64,000 bases of DNA from Siphonodentalium dalli (GCA_032622095.1 CP136064.1:45891573-45955572), one strand, 5' to 3'. Shown: positions 1 to 10,637, counted from the stretch's first letter. Translations and numbers: made by a program. Notes: generated by a model from the letters alone, not told the origin.

Positions 1-940
1 CCTGTAGGGTGATGATCGGATGAGGGATATGGCCTGTAGGGTGATGATCGGATGAGGGATATGGCCTGTAGGGTGATGATCGGATGAGGGATATGGCCTG
101 TAGGGTGATGATCGGATGAGGGATATGGACTGTAGGGTGATGATCGGATGAGGGATATGGCCTGTAGGGTGATGATCGGATGAGGGTTATGGCCTGTAGG
201 GTGATGATCGGATGAGGGATATGGCCTGTAGGGTGATGATCGGATGAGGGATATGGACTGTAGGGTGATGATCGGATGAGGGTTATGGCCTGTAGGGTGA
301 TGATCGGATGAGGGATATGGACTGTAGGGTGATGATCGGATGAGGGATATGGCCTGTAGGGTGATGATCGGATGAGGGATATGGACTGTAGGGTGATGAT
401 CGGATGAGGGATATGGACTGTAGGGTGATGATCGGATGAGGGATATGGCCTGTAGGGTGATGATCGGATGAGGGATATGGACTGTAGGGTGATGATCGGA
501 TGAGGGATATGGCCTGTAGGGTGATGATCGGATGAGGGATATGGACTGTAGGGTGATGATCGGATGAGGGATATGGCCTGTAGGGTGATGATCGGATGAG
601 GGTTATGGCCTGTAGGGTGATGATCGGATGAGGGTTATGGCCTGTAGGGTGATGATCGGATGAGGGATATGGCCTGTAGGGTGATGATCGGATGAGGGAT
701 ATGGCCTGTAGGGTGATGATCGGATGAGGGTTATGGCCTGTAGGGTGATGATCGGATGAGGGTTATGGCCTGTAGGGTGATGATCGGATGAGGGATATGG
801 ACTGTAGGGTGATGATCGGATGAGGGATATGGCCTGTAGGGTGATGATCGGATGAGGGTTATGGCCTGTAGGGTGATGATCGGATGAGGGATATGGACTG
901 TAGGGTGATGATCGGATGAGGGATATGGCCTGTAGGGTGA
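1..940. repeat. 32-bp minisatellite array 1
   Basis: About 29 head-to-tail copies of a 32-bp unit (begins CCTGTAGGGTGATGATCGG, ends GGATATGG). Almost all variation is at two sites: C/A in gCctg/gActg and A/T in ggAtat/ggTtat. The array runs off the left edge of the window. A single diverged copy of the unit is present in dispersed repeats (for example near 1556, 19880, 25850, 40690 and 41150), so the array looks like a local expansion of part of that family. Because 32 is not a multiple of 3, three units give a 32-residue period, which creates long minus-strand frames that are not genes. Confidence 0.97.
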
Positions 941-1097
941 GCCAAAGGAAATTGTTGACAGATGGATGATGGACACCAAACCATGGCAATAGTTCTATAC
1001 TATAGTTATTATCAAAACATTTGCTAATGGGACTACTCATCAATGAGTATTTAGCAAAGAAAGGGTTAACAGCTGAATCTTTCCTTGCACCAACAGG
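934..1097. repeat. array flank, copy 1 of a segmental duplication
   Basis: The 164 bases after array 1 recur almost exactly after array 2 at 3573-3736. They include a CCATGGCAATAG core and an AAAGGGTTAACAGCTGAATC stretch. Beyond them the two flanks diverge completely, which marks the duplication edge. Confidence 0.9.
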
Positions 1098-1546
1098 AAT
1101 AGATTGATATGATATGTAGCCAGGTGTGATTTTTAAATTTCAAAATCTGCATACGAAGGGTCAAAAGCATGGTCGACCTGTCCTATCCCAGGTTCTACAA
1201 ACGCAATATTTTAACCCTACTGTAAACACTGGGATATGTTGAGAATACTGTTGTCCATTGTCTAACTAAATAATACCAAAATGTAATGACATAATCATGT
1301 GAATATTTACAACTGAATATGAATTTCTTCATGATTTCATCTCAAAGTAATCAGATGTAATCAGAAAGTATATGATTACTTTTAGAAACAAATTGTATGT
1401 GAAATCAAATACATCAACTGATATGATAAAGAAGAAGGAAAGTCAAAATGTTTCATTCAGTAAAGTGATTGTATTGTGTAAAAGAAATTATTTTCATTTC
1501 TCCAATAAATGATTTTTAATAAATTTCGAAAAAATTGGATAGCTCT
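1098..1546. other. AT-rich spacer, nothing recognised
   Basis: No exon-like segment, RNA gene or repeat seen. It presumably lies inside the large intron between fumarase exon 3 and the exons left of the window. Confidence 0.5.
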
Positions 1547-1889
1547 CTATAAAGTTTGGTGATGATCGGATGAGGGATGTGGTTTGTAGGGTGTGCCGAT
1601 GGATGTAGTCATCAAAAGAGTAAAATCCAAGAAGAGAGCCATATGAAGTTTAGTGATGACGGATGAAGGATGTGGTATGTAGGGTGTGCCAAGGGATTCA
1701 GTCCTGTTAAGAGCAAAATTGCTGCCAGTGGCCATGTTTTTCACCTCGGAAAATTTTATAGCTCCCATCTAGAGGTGATCCTAAAAATGACTGTAAATTT
1801 TCAAGATATTTTTCTGATAAATGCGGGCTGTAGGGTGTGCCAATGGAATCAAATTTGAAATCCAAGATGGCTGCTAGCGGCTATGTTTT
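1547..1889 (+). repeat. fragment of the CCAAGATGGC dispersed repeat family
   Basis: Contains two diverged copies of the unit that expanded into the minisatellite, plus family signatures such as GTGTGCCAAGGGATT, a CCAAGATGGCTGCTAGCGG block and a CATGTTTTT block. It is cut at 1890 by a TTAA-flanked MITE. Confidence 0.75.
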
Positions 1890-2231
1890 TTAACCCTTTG
1901 GCGAGTAGAACGACATATATGTCGTCTATCGGTTGAGGAGAAGAACGACATATATGTCGTTTCAGGAAGTGTTATTTTATGTAGACATAACTTCAATAAA
2001 TCATCTGATTTATAAATGATTTGTATAGGAGTTATTTTTATTAATATATTGTCCCAAATGTATAAGTGCAATCAATTATGATAACACATGTAAACAAAAA
2101 ATGCACATAAATTAAAACAAATTATTGGGCCCTTTTGACCGAACTTGTTAATAATTATTGCTATGACGTTGACGTTAAATTTACTCATGACGTCATGTAT
2201 ATGACGTTACAGATACTCTCCAAAGGGTTAA
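1890..2231. mobile_element. piggyBac-type MITE with TTAA ends
   Basis: The left end reads TTAACCCTTTGGCGAGTA. The reverse complement of the right end reads TTAACCCTTTGGAGAGTA, a match at 17 of 18 positions. TTAA target duplications and CCC-starting inverted ends are hallmarks of the piggyBac superfamily. The element is 342 bp including TTAA and has no transposase frame. Inside are two copies of the palindrome ACGACATATATGTCGT about 30 bp apart. It is inserted in the dispersed repeat to its left. Confidence 0.8.
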
Positions 2232-2294
2232 CAAATTTCTGAAATAATCAATGGCTCCCATCTAGAGGTCACCTCAAAGATCATAATGAAGTTT

Positions 2295-3579
2295 GGTGAT
2301 GATCGGATGAGGGATATGGCCTGTAGGGTGATGATCGGATGAGGGATATGGCCTGTAGGGTGATGATCGGATGAGGGATATGGCCTGTAGGGTGATGATC
2401 GGATGAGGGATATGGCCTGTAGGGTGATGATCGGATGAGGGATATGGCCTGTAGGGTGATGATCGGATGAGGGATATGGACTGTAGGGTGATGATCGGAT
2501 GAGGGTTATGGCCTGTAGGGTGATGATCGGATGAGGGATATGGCCTGTAGGGTGATGATCGGATGAGGGATATGGCCTGTAGGGTGATGATCGGATGAGG
2601 GTTATGGCCTGTAGGGTGATGATCGGATGAGGGATATGGCCTGTAGGGTGATGATCGGATGAGGGATATGGACTGTAGGGTGATGATCGGATGAGGGATA
2701 TGGCCTGTAGGGTGATGATCGGATGAGGGATATGGCCTGTAGGGTGATGATCGGATGAGGGATATGGACTGTAGGGTGATGATCGGATGAGGGATATGGA
2801 CTGTAGGGTGATGATCGGATGAGGGATATGGCCTGTAGGGTGATGATCGGATGAGGGATATGGCCTGTAGGGTGATGATCGGATGAGGGATATGGACTGT
2901 AGGGTGATGATCGGATGAGGGATATGGCCTGTAGGGTGATGATCGGATGAGGGTTATGGACTGTAGGGTGATGATCGGATGAGGGTTATGGCCTGTAGGG
3001 TGATGATCGGATGAGGGATATGGCCTGTAGGGTGATGATCGGATGAGGGATATGGCCTGTAGGGTGATGATCGGATGAGGGATATGGCCTGTAGGGTGAT
3101 GATCGGATGAGGGATATGGCCTGTAGGGTGATGATCGGATGAGGGATATGGCCTGTAGGGTGATGATCGGATGAGGGTTATGGCCTGTAGGGTGATGATC
3201 GGATGAGGGATATGGCCTGTAGGGTGATGATCGGATGAGGGATATGGCCTGTAGGGTGATGATCGAATGAGGGTTATGGCCAGTAGGGTGATGATCGGAT
3301 GAGGGATATGGCCTGTAGGGTGATGATCGGATGAGGGTTATGGCCTGTAGGGTGATGATCGGATGAGGGTTATGGCCTGTAGGGTGATGATCGGATGAGG
3401 GATATGGCCTGTAGGGTGATGATCGGATGAGGGTTATGGCCTGTAGGGTGATGATCGGATGAGGGATATGGCCTGTAGGGTGATGATCGGATGAGGGTTA
3501 TGGCCTGTAGGGTGATGATCGGATGAGGGATATGGCCTGTAGGGTGATGATCGGATGAGGGATATGGCCTGTAGGGTGT
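2295..3579. repeat. 32-bp minisatellite array 2
   Basis: About 40 copies of the same 32-bp unit as array 1, with the same two variable sites. The left edge (AAGTTTGGTGATGATCGG) is the dispersed-repeat context of the unit. The right edge is the duplicated flank. Rare private variants occur (GATCGAATG and GGCCAGTAG near 3265-3285), so copies are datable relative to one another. Confidence 0.97.
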
Positions 3580-3736
3580 GCCAAAGGAAATTGTTGACAG
3601 ATGGATGATGGACACCAAACCATGGCAATAGTTCTATACTATAGTTATTATCAAAACATTTGCTAATGGGACTACCCATCAATGAGTATTTAGCAAAGAA
3701 AGGGTTAACAGCTGAATCTTTCCTTGCACCAACAGT
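3573..3736. repeat. array flank, copy 2 of a segmental duplication
   Basis: Near-identical to 934-1097. A minus-strand open frame runs from here into the array; it is repeat-derived and has no recognisable domain. Confidence 0.9.
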
Positions 3737-4288
3737 TTCCTCGTTCTCCCTTCTTGCTTGCCAATATTTGATCATGAGTGCTTTGTAATTAATCAATATT
3801 CAATTCTATATGAATACCACTACGCTTCTTATTGCATAACTGTTTAGTGACTCATCTGACAATAAATTACAAAATAAAAACATACACCAATGACCGCCAG
3901 TCAGTGTCGCAAGCACACAGTCATAAAACACAATCACTTGTAGTGATATATCACATATAATCTGCAAAAAAGTACTAAAGCTGAGAATGGTTTCATATAA
4001 TGTTGATATGCCGCATACTTTTCCAGAATGTAGATATTTAATTATTATGGTAAAGGATGAGGTGTCTATATTATAAATGCTGCCAGTCACTCCCGCAGAT
4101 GGGGTCATTGTCACAAGGCACCGATCATATCTGTAGCCACCTTCAAATTCTACATCATTACACACGTGAATGTGAAAAACTGACTACAAATCTGATTGCC
4201 TTGAAAAGCTAACTACAGTTGTGACCAATTTGAAAATCTGGCTACGAATGTGATCAGTGCCATGTGACAATGACTCCATCACACTCAC
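3737..4288 (-). other. fumarase intron 3 (right part)
   Basis: Starts at the GTGAGT donor of exon 3 (4288 downward on the minus strand). No following fumarase exon was found between here and position 1, although the conserved region after the CQDTGTA motif should be easy to spot. The intron is therefore at least 4.2 kb and contains both minisatellite arrays. Confidence 0.7.
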
Positions 4289-4427
4289 CCATACAAATAG
4301 CAGTCCCAGTATCTTGGCATCCCGGTAGAACCATCCCTGCAGCAATGTTGGCATTCTTCAGCAGCTCCAGAGCCACAAATTTATCATTATTTGATGATTC
4401 TGGATCTTTCAATATATTTGACAGTGA
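4289..4427 (-). CDS. fumarase coding exon 3 (cluster Cys)
   Basis: 139 nt: acceptor TTTTCTAG, donor GGTGAGTG. It reads [30 protein letters not shown], then [13 protein letters not shown]. The Cys of GCQDTGTA is the first iron-sulfur ligand of the family. It ends in phase 1. Confidence 0.93.
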
Positions 4428-6637
4428 CTAGAAAAGAAATCACTAAATAGACTGATGACAATATATCCTCGGGAAAATAGGTTCATTTTGGACCTAGATA
4501 TTGACATTGGTTCATGTTTGACTTTTTGGTTCTGATATAATCCCATAGTGGACTTAAACCTCTTATTCTGTTGGATGTCGAAGGCCACAGTGAAAACACA
4601 TCTATAAAGAGAATACATCTGGTGCTGAAATAGGCCCCATAGTGACCATATTTGTTTTTTTGCTATTTATTTAGTTAAATGTTTTGAAATATTTTTTTTT
4701 TTTTAACTAACACTGTTATACCATCTGCCAGGGTACCCAGAGTCAAATTTGGTTGAAATCGGTCTTGGGGTCGGGGAGAAATATCCGAACAGACAGACAG
4801 CCAGATGGACAGACAGATCCTACTATTTTATATATATATTGATGAAAATAAGAACAAAGTGAATCTATTTTTCATGTACTTGTTGATAAGTTGTTTTACA
4901 AACTTTTATCAAATTTATTTTAGCTTAAATATTAATAGGCATGTATGTACCATTATACTGTGATAATGAAAAGTCTTTTATACCTGCAAATGAGCTGGTC
5001 TGAGCAGGTGGGCAATATCAACCATAGCTTGCTCTGCGATCAGTGTGAGAGCTTCCGGCTGTACTTGCAGCACCTTTTTTCCCTTGACATCGAAGGTTGA
5101 AACATGGTCTCCTTTGGAAATTAGAAAGCCAATAAAATTATTATAAGGCCAAATAATAATGCTTTGTTCTTCACAGGAAAATAATAGCGATAGCCCTTTC
5201 ATGATGGGAACTGGGTCGGTGCAACATTAAAGATCCTGTGCCAGTGCAATCTCTTTTATATGCGAGTCTCCCAAAAGGGGCCTCGCATATAAAAGAGAAT
5301 GCACTGGCTTACAAGATCAAGGTAAATATTGTTAGGCCAATGCATTCTCTTATATATGCCAGGCGGCCTATGGGCGAGAGAGAATACATTGGCACATGGT
5401 TTTCAAAAAAATTCAGGAAGCTCTGGACAGTCATGAAAGCATTAAGCTAGGTTGATTTCTCAATGAATGTCAACAAACCAGCTGATTAACCCTTTACCCA
5501 ACAAACCGGCCAAAACCGGCCAAATAAAGCTTCAACAGCCTAAAATATCTTCGGTCTGTCTCAATAGAACCATACAAATATGGATATCATTGGAACCGGC
5601 TCCTTGACCACAATGTGAAAGTTACAGTTATGCCCTGTGCCAATGCATCCTCTTATATATGCGAGTCGACCATAGGTCGCCTCGCATATATAAGAGAATG
5701 CATTGGCCTAAAAAAAATCTTTTTTTAACACTTTTTACCATTTTTTCTTACATTCTTTAACAATTTTATAATTTTTAATGTGTTAAGCCAATGCATTCTC
5801 TTATATATGCGAGGCGACCTATGGTCGACTCGCATATATAAGAGAATGCATTGGCACAGGGCCCTTCTGTTGGGTAAAGGGTTAACCCAGCAGCAAGCTT
5901 TTGAAAACCTTGCCTGACATGCTTACAGTTGAAACCACAGACAATCATGCCATCTTTGGCTGAAATCCTTATATAATTGTAACTGTGACTGAATTTAATT
6001 TATCTGATGACTAATATTCATGGCCACCACAGAACATGACTGGATTTTTTAAGCTTTATTAGGGTTTCCGACCACGGGGAAATAAATCAGGCTTTTTGGG
6101 AAATACATAATGCGACGGGTGACCATGGTTCGTCTTGTCGGGAGAAAATGTTACCCAGTTTGCTTCAGCAAAACGCAAGTTGATACTGGACTTCTCTCCT
6201 TTCCACTATTTTCATGGGTGCATTATATTTTTTGCAGCGTTTTTCTCGATATTTCGGACACAATGTCCAATAAGATTTGTGATACATTACAATGAATTAA
6301 TCTTGCACAAAAGTGAGTCAACCAAAAGATGCACCCAAACCGGTCACAAAATAAGTTGCGATCACTCGCTATTTGGTAACAAAAGTTATTGACAAATCAT
6401 GTACCATTATAATGATTATAATTTGATACTCTATAGCTATAGCTATCATTAAAACCAGTCTACTGCAACATATAAAGATTTTTACCTGAAAGTTTTTTCC
6501 ATGGAATCTCTGGTTTTTTCTCAAATTCGAGGATATCTTGATAATAGAATGGCTTGACTGCATCGGCTGACGTAGATTTATACCTGCCAAACTGTGAGCT
6601 GAGAGCCTGTAGGGCTCTACGTCTACATGAAATCATC
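4289..6637 (-). CDS. class I (iron-sulfur) fumarate hydratase, 5' three coding exons
   Basis: Fumarase converts fumarate and L-malate reversibly. This is the class I form, which uses a [4Fe-4S] cluster and is unrelated to the class II enzyme of most animals. Three minus-strand exons splice in frame (phases 1, 0, 1) to about 139 residues. Residues 1-25 are basic and Ser/Ala-rich without acidic residues ([12 protein letters not shown]), resembling a mitochondrial presequence. They are followed by [10 protein letters not shown] and EIPWKKLSG, then [20 protein letters not shown] and [12 protein letters not shown], then the cluster-binding motif [11 protein letters not shown], whose Cys is a cluster ligand in known class I enzymes. 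The family is usually 500-570 residues, so about three quarters of the protein lies left of the window. The start ATG sits directly behind a TTTTAG acceptor, so the 5' UTR probably has its own upstream exon. A MITE occupies intron 1. Confidence 0.9.
4984..5111 (-). CDS. fumarase coding exon 2
   Basis: 128 nt: acceptor TTTCCAAAG, donor GTATAAAAG. It completes a split Gly codon and reads [15 protein letters not shown] through LLRPAHLQ, a strongly conserved class I fumarase segment. The upstream part of the same frame is intron. Confidence 0.92.
5226..5450. repeat. AATGCATTCTCTTATATA hairpin repeats in fumarase intron 1
   Basis: Two hairpins of the dispersed nested-hairpin family: one at about 5233-5308 with a GCGAGTCTCCC / CCTCGCATATA loop region, and one at about 5337-5395. 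The right part (near 5425) resembles the CAGTCATGAAAGGGTTAA end seen at 31775, so this may be a decayed TTAA element. Confidence 0.7.
5486..5885. mobile_element. piggyBac-type MITE carrying paired hairpins
   Basis: Perfect 18-bp inverted ends: TTAACCCTTTACCCAACA at 5486-5503 and its exact reverse complement at 5868-5885, with TTAA as the likely target duplication. The interior carries two roughly 65-70 bp hairpins (about 5637-5705 and 5787-5857), each built from TGCCAATGCATYCTC stems around GCGAGTCGACCATAGGTCGC. The two hairpins are themselves inverted to each other across an AT-rich spacer. No coding frame. It lies within fumarase intron 1. Confidence 0.85.
6486..6636 (-). CDS. fumarase coding exon 1 (presequence)
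   Basis: 151 nt: 50 codons plus one base (phase 1), followed by donor GGTAAAAAT. It is preceded by a pyrimidine-rich TTTTAG and a single G before ATG, so this is probably the second exon of the transcript. It encodes the basic leader and the segment ending PWKKLS. Confidence 0.88.
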
Positions 6638-6835
6638 CTAAAATAAAATTAAAACTATGAACAGAGGGCCTGCAAACTTTTTATCCCCACACCTCATGGT
6701 AATATACAAACTGATTTTATACGCCGGTATGTTCAAATTGTCCACGGTTACCTGAGACAGCAGGATCTAAGAGCATGGAAAACATTGGGGGTGACATATT
6801 CACCGGTAGTTGGTGGTTTAGACAATCGTAATAAT

Positions 6836-7410
6836 GATTAACTGCCATAAAAAGTACATGATCTGAACTAGTAAATGGCTCAAACAGCAATTTTATTGAG
6901 TTCAGTACTGCTTCTAGAATCTCAACATTATGTTAGGTATGTACTGAAAAATTGTGAACATCCATTTTGCAAGAATTGATATAAACCTTTGCAATTGGGC
7001 TGAGATGAGTTTTATCCTCACTTTTAGATCATATCCAAATTCCCAGCTTACCAGCTATCTCTAACACTGTGGCCTATTGTTGATTGCTCCCAGCTTGAGT
7101 GGACTGACCTGTATACCAACATTGGGCTAGTTCCTTGATGTAACAGTTCATGGTAATGCCTTCTCACCATTTCTAGCACACACCTAACATAATGTTGAGA
7201 TTCTCAGCCCTCTTAATTCAGATTGTTTAGCTTCGGCAATCTGCTATGGCAAACCTTTGGCCTAGTTTGCTTCAGCAAATTGCTTTGGCATTAATGATTG
7301 CCGTAGCCAATTATGAGAGCTGGATTCTTGGAAGCAGTATTGAACTCAATTAAATTGCCATTTGAGCCATTTACTAGTTCAGATCATTTACCTTTTATAG
7401 CAGTTATTCA
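6836..7410. repeat. foldback element with roughly 85-bp arms
   Basis: The left arm (about 6836-6925: AACTGCCATAAAAAGTACAT, then CTGAACTAGTAAATGGCTCA) returns inverted at about 7326-7410. A second, inner pair also matches (CTCAACATTATGTTAGGT near 6920 against ACCTAACATAATGTTGAG near 7183). No coding potential seen between the arms. Confidence 0.75.
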
Positions 7411-8229
7411 CTTCCTTTCAATTTGTATATTTGCTGAGCACACTCTTCCAAAAATTTCCCTTCTAAAACTATGATTAAAATCATTTGTTTGACACTGTTT
7501 TGTTATATAACATGCTTGATGTGGTCTTCAGATAGCATATAGATGCCTTCATGTGGTGGAATAGCTTAACAATTAAGTAGAACTTTTTCTGTGTAGGTCC
7601 ATCTATACTTTCCACCTCCTGTCATAGCTCAGGAGTGGAAACTCCTTGATCGAACAACAGCGATTTGAGAAATTAAATCTAACTCACTTTCATTATTTTT
7701 TACTCCATTTCAAACAATTCTAATCTAGTTCAACAATTTAAATCAATTTCACTCAATTTCAATTAATTTCAATAACTTTTACTCAATTTCAACAATTTCA
7801 ATCATCACTTTTATTCAATTTCAATCAATTTTACTCGACAATTTCAATCAATTGTAACAAACAAAACAAGCAGCTGGGCTCAGATGTACAGGCCACTGCA
7901 ATACACTGGGGCACCCAGCAGTTATTGCCACAAGGCATATACAGTATTGACACAAAAAACAAGCTAGACTGTCCACTGCAATACACTGGGGCACCCATGT
8001 AGTTGATGCCACAAGGCATAATGTACAAAAAAGCAACTAGGCTCGTCTGTACTGGCCACTGCCAATAAACTGGAGCACCTACTCAATAAATTTGTTAAAA
8101 TAACAAACTGCATAGCTCCCAGCGAAAAAAAAAACTCTTTTAATAGTCTGACTGTTTTCATTCTAAATCTGCCGGTCCCAAGTCCGGACAAAGGAGGAGG
8201 GGAGTTCTATGGGAGGTCGTTTTCACATT
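7411..8229. repeat. simple ATTTCAAT stretch and a three-copy tandem repeat
   Basis: 7690-7858 is low-complexity, dominated by CAATTTCAATCAATTTCACT-like words. 7864-8090 holds three diverged tandem copies of a 70-95 bp unit with the core CACTGCAATACACTGGGGCA. Open frames here are by-products of the repeat. Confidence 0.7.
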
Positions 8230-8620
8230 TATTAAATAATTGGACTTAAGTGCAATTGATTTGTACTTTAAGTGCAATTAATTATGCCTAATTGCAATTA
8301 ATTGCACTTTTAAAAGCTCAATCTGTTATACCCAAATTTAATTCAATTGCAATTCACTTAAAATTATATGGGCAGCAATTGTGCTTAATAGTGCAATTAA
8401 AAACTCTGTAATTTAAGCGTATTTATTGATAACCATAAACAAAACCCCCTTAATTCTTATAGAATAGTCTGCAGGATGACTATCTGGCCAAAGCGGATTA
8501 TGATCCTCATTTGATCTTCGAGGGGTGAAAACTTGCTATGGCTATTGCGCTTAACTTTAAACGCAATTCGGTCGAGATGTAAATAATTGGTTTTGAATTG
8601 CGCTTAAGGCTTAACCAAAT
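8230..8620. repeat. GCGCAATT/AAGTGCAATT palindrome cluster
   Basis: Many short palindromic words of the type AATTGCACTTAAGTGCAATT with 5-15 bp spacing. A block at 8440-8560 (TTATAGAATAGTCTGCAGGA to GGGGTGAAAACTT) recurs in diverged form at 13625-13765, next to a second cluster of the same words, so both belong to one dispersed family. Confidence 0.7.
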
Positions 8621-9350
8621 ATGGACTCTGGTTCAAATTTGGGTAATTTTTTAAATAGAGAAAAAATGGCACAAACATCATATGAGAAGCTAAAAGCAAC
8701 TATACGTATATTATATGTAGTAAATAACACTTTACCTGTGACAGAAATTGGAAATATTTGATACTTTCTTCCGAACTGAAATCTGACTTTGTGCACACTT
8801 ACAGGGTCTGTTGTTGAGAAATTTCCACAAACAAAACTGAATCCTGGTTGGGGAGTTCTCTGTCAAGAACGCTTTGTTGAGAAATCCATATATTACAGCA
8901 CAAAACATGATTTAATTCTCATGTTTTTGAAGCGAGTGATTGAATTTTGAAATGACACAACCAGATTTCACACAGCAGTATTTGGCAATGACTGTATCCA
9001 TTGTAAACTTGCTGGTGCGAATTCATTGAGTAATCTCTTGATTAATCCCGATTGGTATTTGGACCAGGCTGGCCATGTTAAAATATGAGCTGGCTTGCTG
9101 AGGTAATTTTACCTTGCACAATTACAGTCACAGTCAAATCCAGCTGTTTGGTTTCTGGTGAAGTTGAGCCACAACACATACCCTGGCTTTGGAAAATTTA
9201 AATACGTTTTGTTACTATAAAATGTGGATTTCTCAACAAAGCGTTTCTTATGGAGTTCTCCTGAATCCTGTTGTACTTTCTTTTATGGAAATAAGCTGAC
9301 TGTTTTGTCTGTATGTGCGCACAAAGTCAAGAGTGTGGTTGGTAAGTATG
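8621..9350. other. spacer, no gene seen
   Basis: Contains a local inverted pair of GGATTTCTCAACAAAGCGTT type (near 8867 and 9228). No exon recognised. The 9 bases at 9342-9350 (GTAAGTATG) are the left target duplication of the next element. Confidence 0.4.
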
Positions 9351-9571
9351 GCTGAAGTGGTCACTCTCACCAAAAAAAGTACTGAAGGGTACACAGGCTT
9401 TGAACATGTGCTGAAGGGTACACAGGTTTTGAAATGTCATTCTAAATGACGTTTAATTTTCGTATCTGCCATGATTTATGTTAGAGAATAATTGTTTACG
9501 TTCCAATGAACATTTAAATGAACTGAAAACAAACTGCCAATGCGCGCCAGACTTTCAGAAACACAGATTAA

Positions 9572-10049
9572 AGGTACTCAATCCGTTAAAACTCCTCTCA
9601 ATTACTATTTCAATGGCTTCGGGGGTCAAAAATATTTGATTCGAGTCGAGGAAGTCACCCATCAAAGCTCAGATTTGTTAGATATCGTTTTAGAAATCTA
9701 TTATTTTTCATTATCGGGAATTCTTTCTGGTCCAGAAGACAGTCAAAATTTCGTTATTATTACCACTTGATTATAGAGTTATCCATCCTTGTCTGTTTGA
9801 ATAGAGTTTTGGCGTAAAATCTCGAGCAGGTTACCAAATTGACGGCAGTTATTAGTACTCATCTCGAGAACATGACAAATTTCAAAAATCAATATCTAAT
9901 AACTCTGAGCTTTGTTTGATGGGTTCCTCGACTCGAATCAAATATTTTTTACCCCCAAAGCCAAAGAAATAGTAATATAGGACCCTCTGATCGGATTGTT
10001 GTTGTTGGAATCTGTTGAGATGGGGACCCTCTTTACGGATTGAGTACCT
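9572..10049. mobile_element. TTAA-flanked inverted-repeat element, copy 1
   Basis: The ends AGGTACTCAATCCG and CGGATTGAGTACCT are inverted and both abut TTAA. Inside, TTTGATTCGAGTCGAGGAA and its inverse near 9925-9945 extend the palindromic structure. A second copy is at 32471-32934 in opposite internal orientation, and a fragment is at 17215-17340. TTAA could be target duplication or part of the inverted end, so the superfamily is uncertain. Confidence 0.75.
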
Positions 10050-10074
10050 TTAAGTAATGGTGTTCGGGTATACG

Positions 10075-10192
10075 GACATTTCCCCACCGGACATTTCCCC
10101 ACTTTCAAAAGCGGACATTTCCCCACCCGGACATTTACCCACCGGACATTTCCCCACCCGGACATTTACCCACCGGACATTTCCCCACCCTG
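10075..10192. repeat. GGACATTTCCCCAC array, left arm
   Basis: Five to six short copies of GGACATTTCCCCACC in a row. The array returns inverted at 11643-11787, so 10075-11787 is probably a separate foldback element nested in the 9-bp-duplication element. Confidence 0.8.
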
Positions 10193-10307
10193 CTAATAAA
10201 ATGCGGACATCTTACGAAATCTGAAATCCGAAAACATTCAGTGATATTAAAAACTCAGATTCATCCAGAGCAATTATGTACAGTAATATAAAATCTCATT
10301 CTGGTAT

Positions 10308-10637
10308 ATGCCGATATTTGTTCTATCTCCCAAACACCTGACAGCATCATTAGTGAAAATCAGAACATCAAACCATAGATTACCAATCGAAAAAGCGCGA
10401 TGGCATAAAACAGAGAGTAAGATGTGCGATACATGTAAATCTGACACAATCGGAGACGAGTATCATTTTGTACTCGTCTGTGGCAAATATAAATGTCTAC
10501 GAGAGCGCTATATCCCAAAATATTACTGGGAAAATCCTTCGCGCGAAAAGTTTCATCGGCTCTTGTCAATAGAAAATATCTCTCGTTTGAAACAACTCTC
10601 TATTTTCCTAAAAATTGCCTTTAGAGAAGTTTCTTAA
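10308..10637 (+). pseudogene. non-LTR retrotransposon ORF2 C-terminal remnant
   Basis: A 109-residue open frame matches the extreme C-terminal part of LINE-type reverse transcriptase polyproteins. RTSNHRLPIEKARWHK is followed by a zinc-knuckle-like CDTC, then GDEYHFVLVC, and an R-rich tail (CLRERYIPKYYWENPSREKF). The catalytic reverse-transcriptase and endonuclease domains are absent, so it cannot be autonomous. It lies between the inverted GGACATTTCCCCAC arrays. The frame is intact for its length, which suggests young insertion, capture or chance. Family knowledge supports the identification; the exact clade cannot be told from this fragment. Confidence 0.65.

Noticed and set aside
1-3579. 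CRISPR-like array
   Set aside because: Units are contiguous with no unique spacers, and the genome is eukaryotic.
603-3796. Minus-strand open frames with repeats such as SSDHHPTGHIPHP
   Set aside because: They are translations of the 32-bp DNA array (three units equal 32 codons). Length and phase follow the array and there is no non-repeat coding signal.
3806-4165. 119-residue minus-strand frame next to the fumarase exon
   Set aside because: It does not resemble the fumarase segment expected after the CQDTGTA motif, has no homology I recognise, and lies inside the intron.
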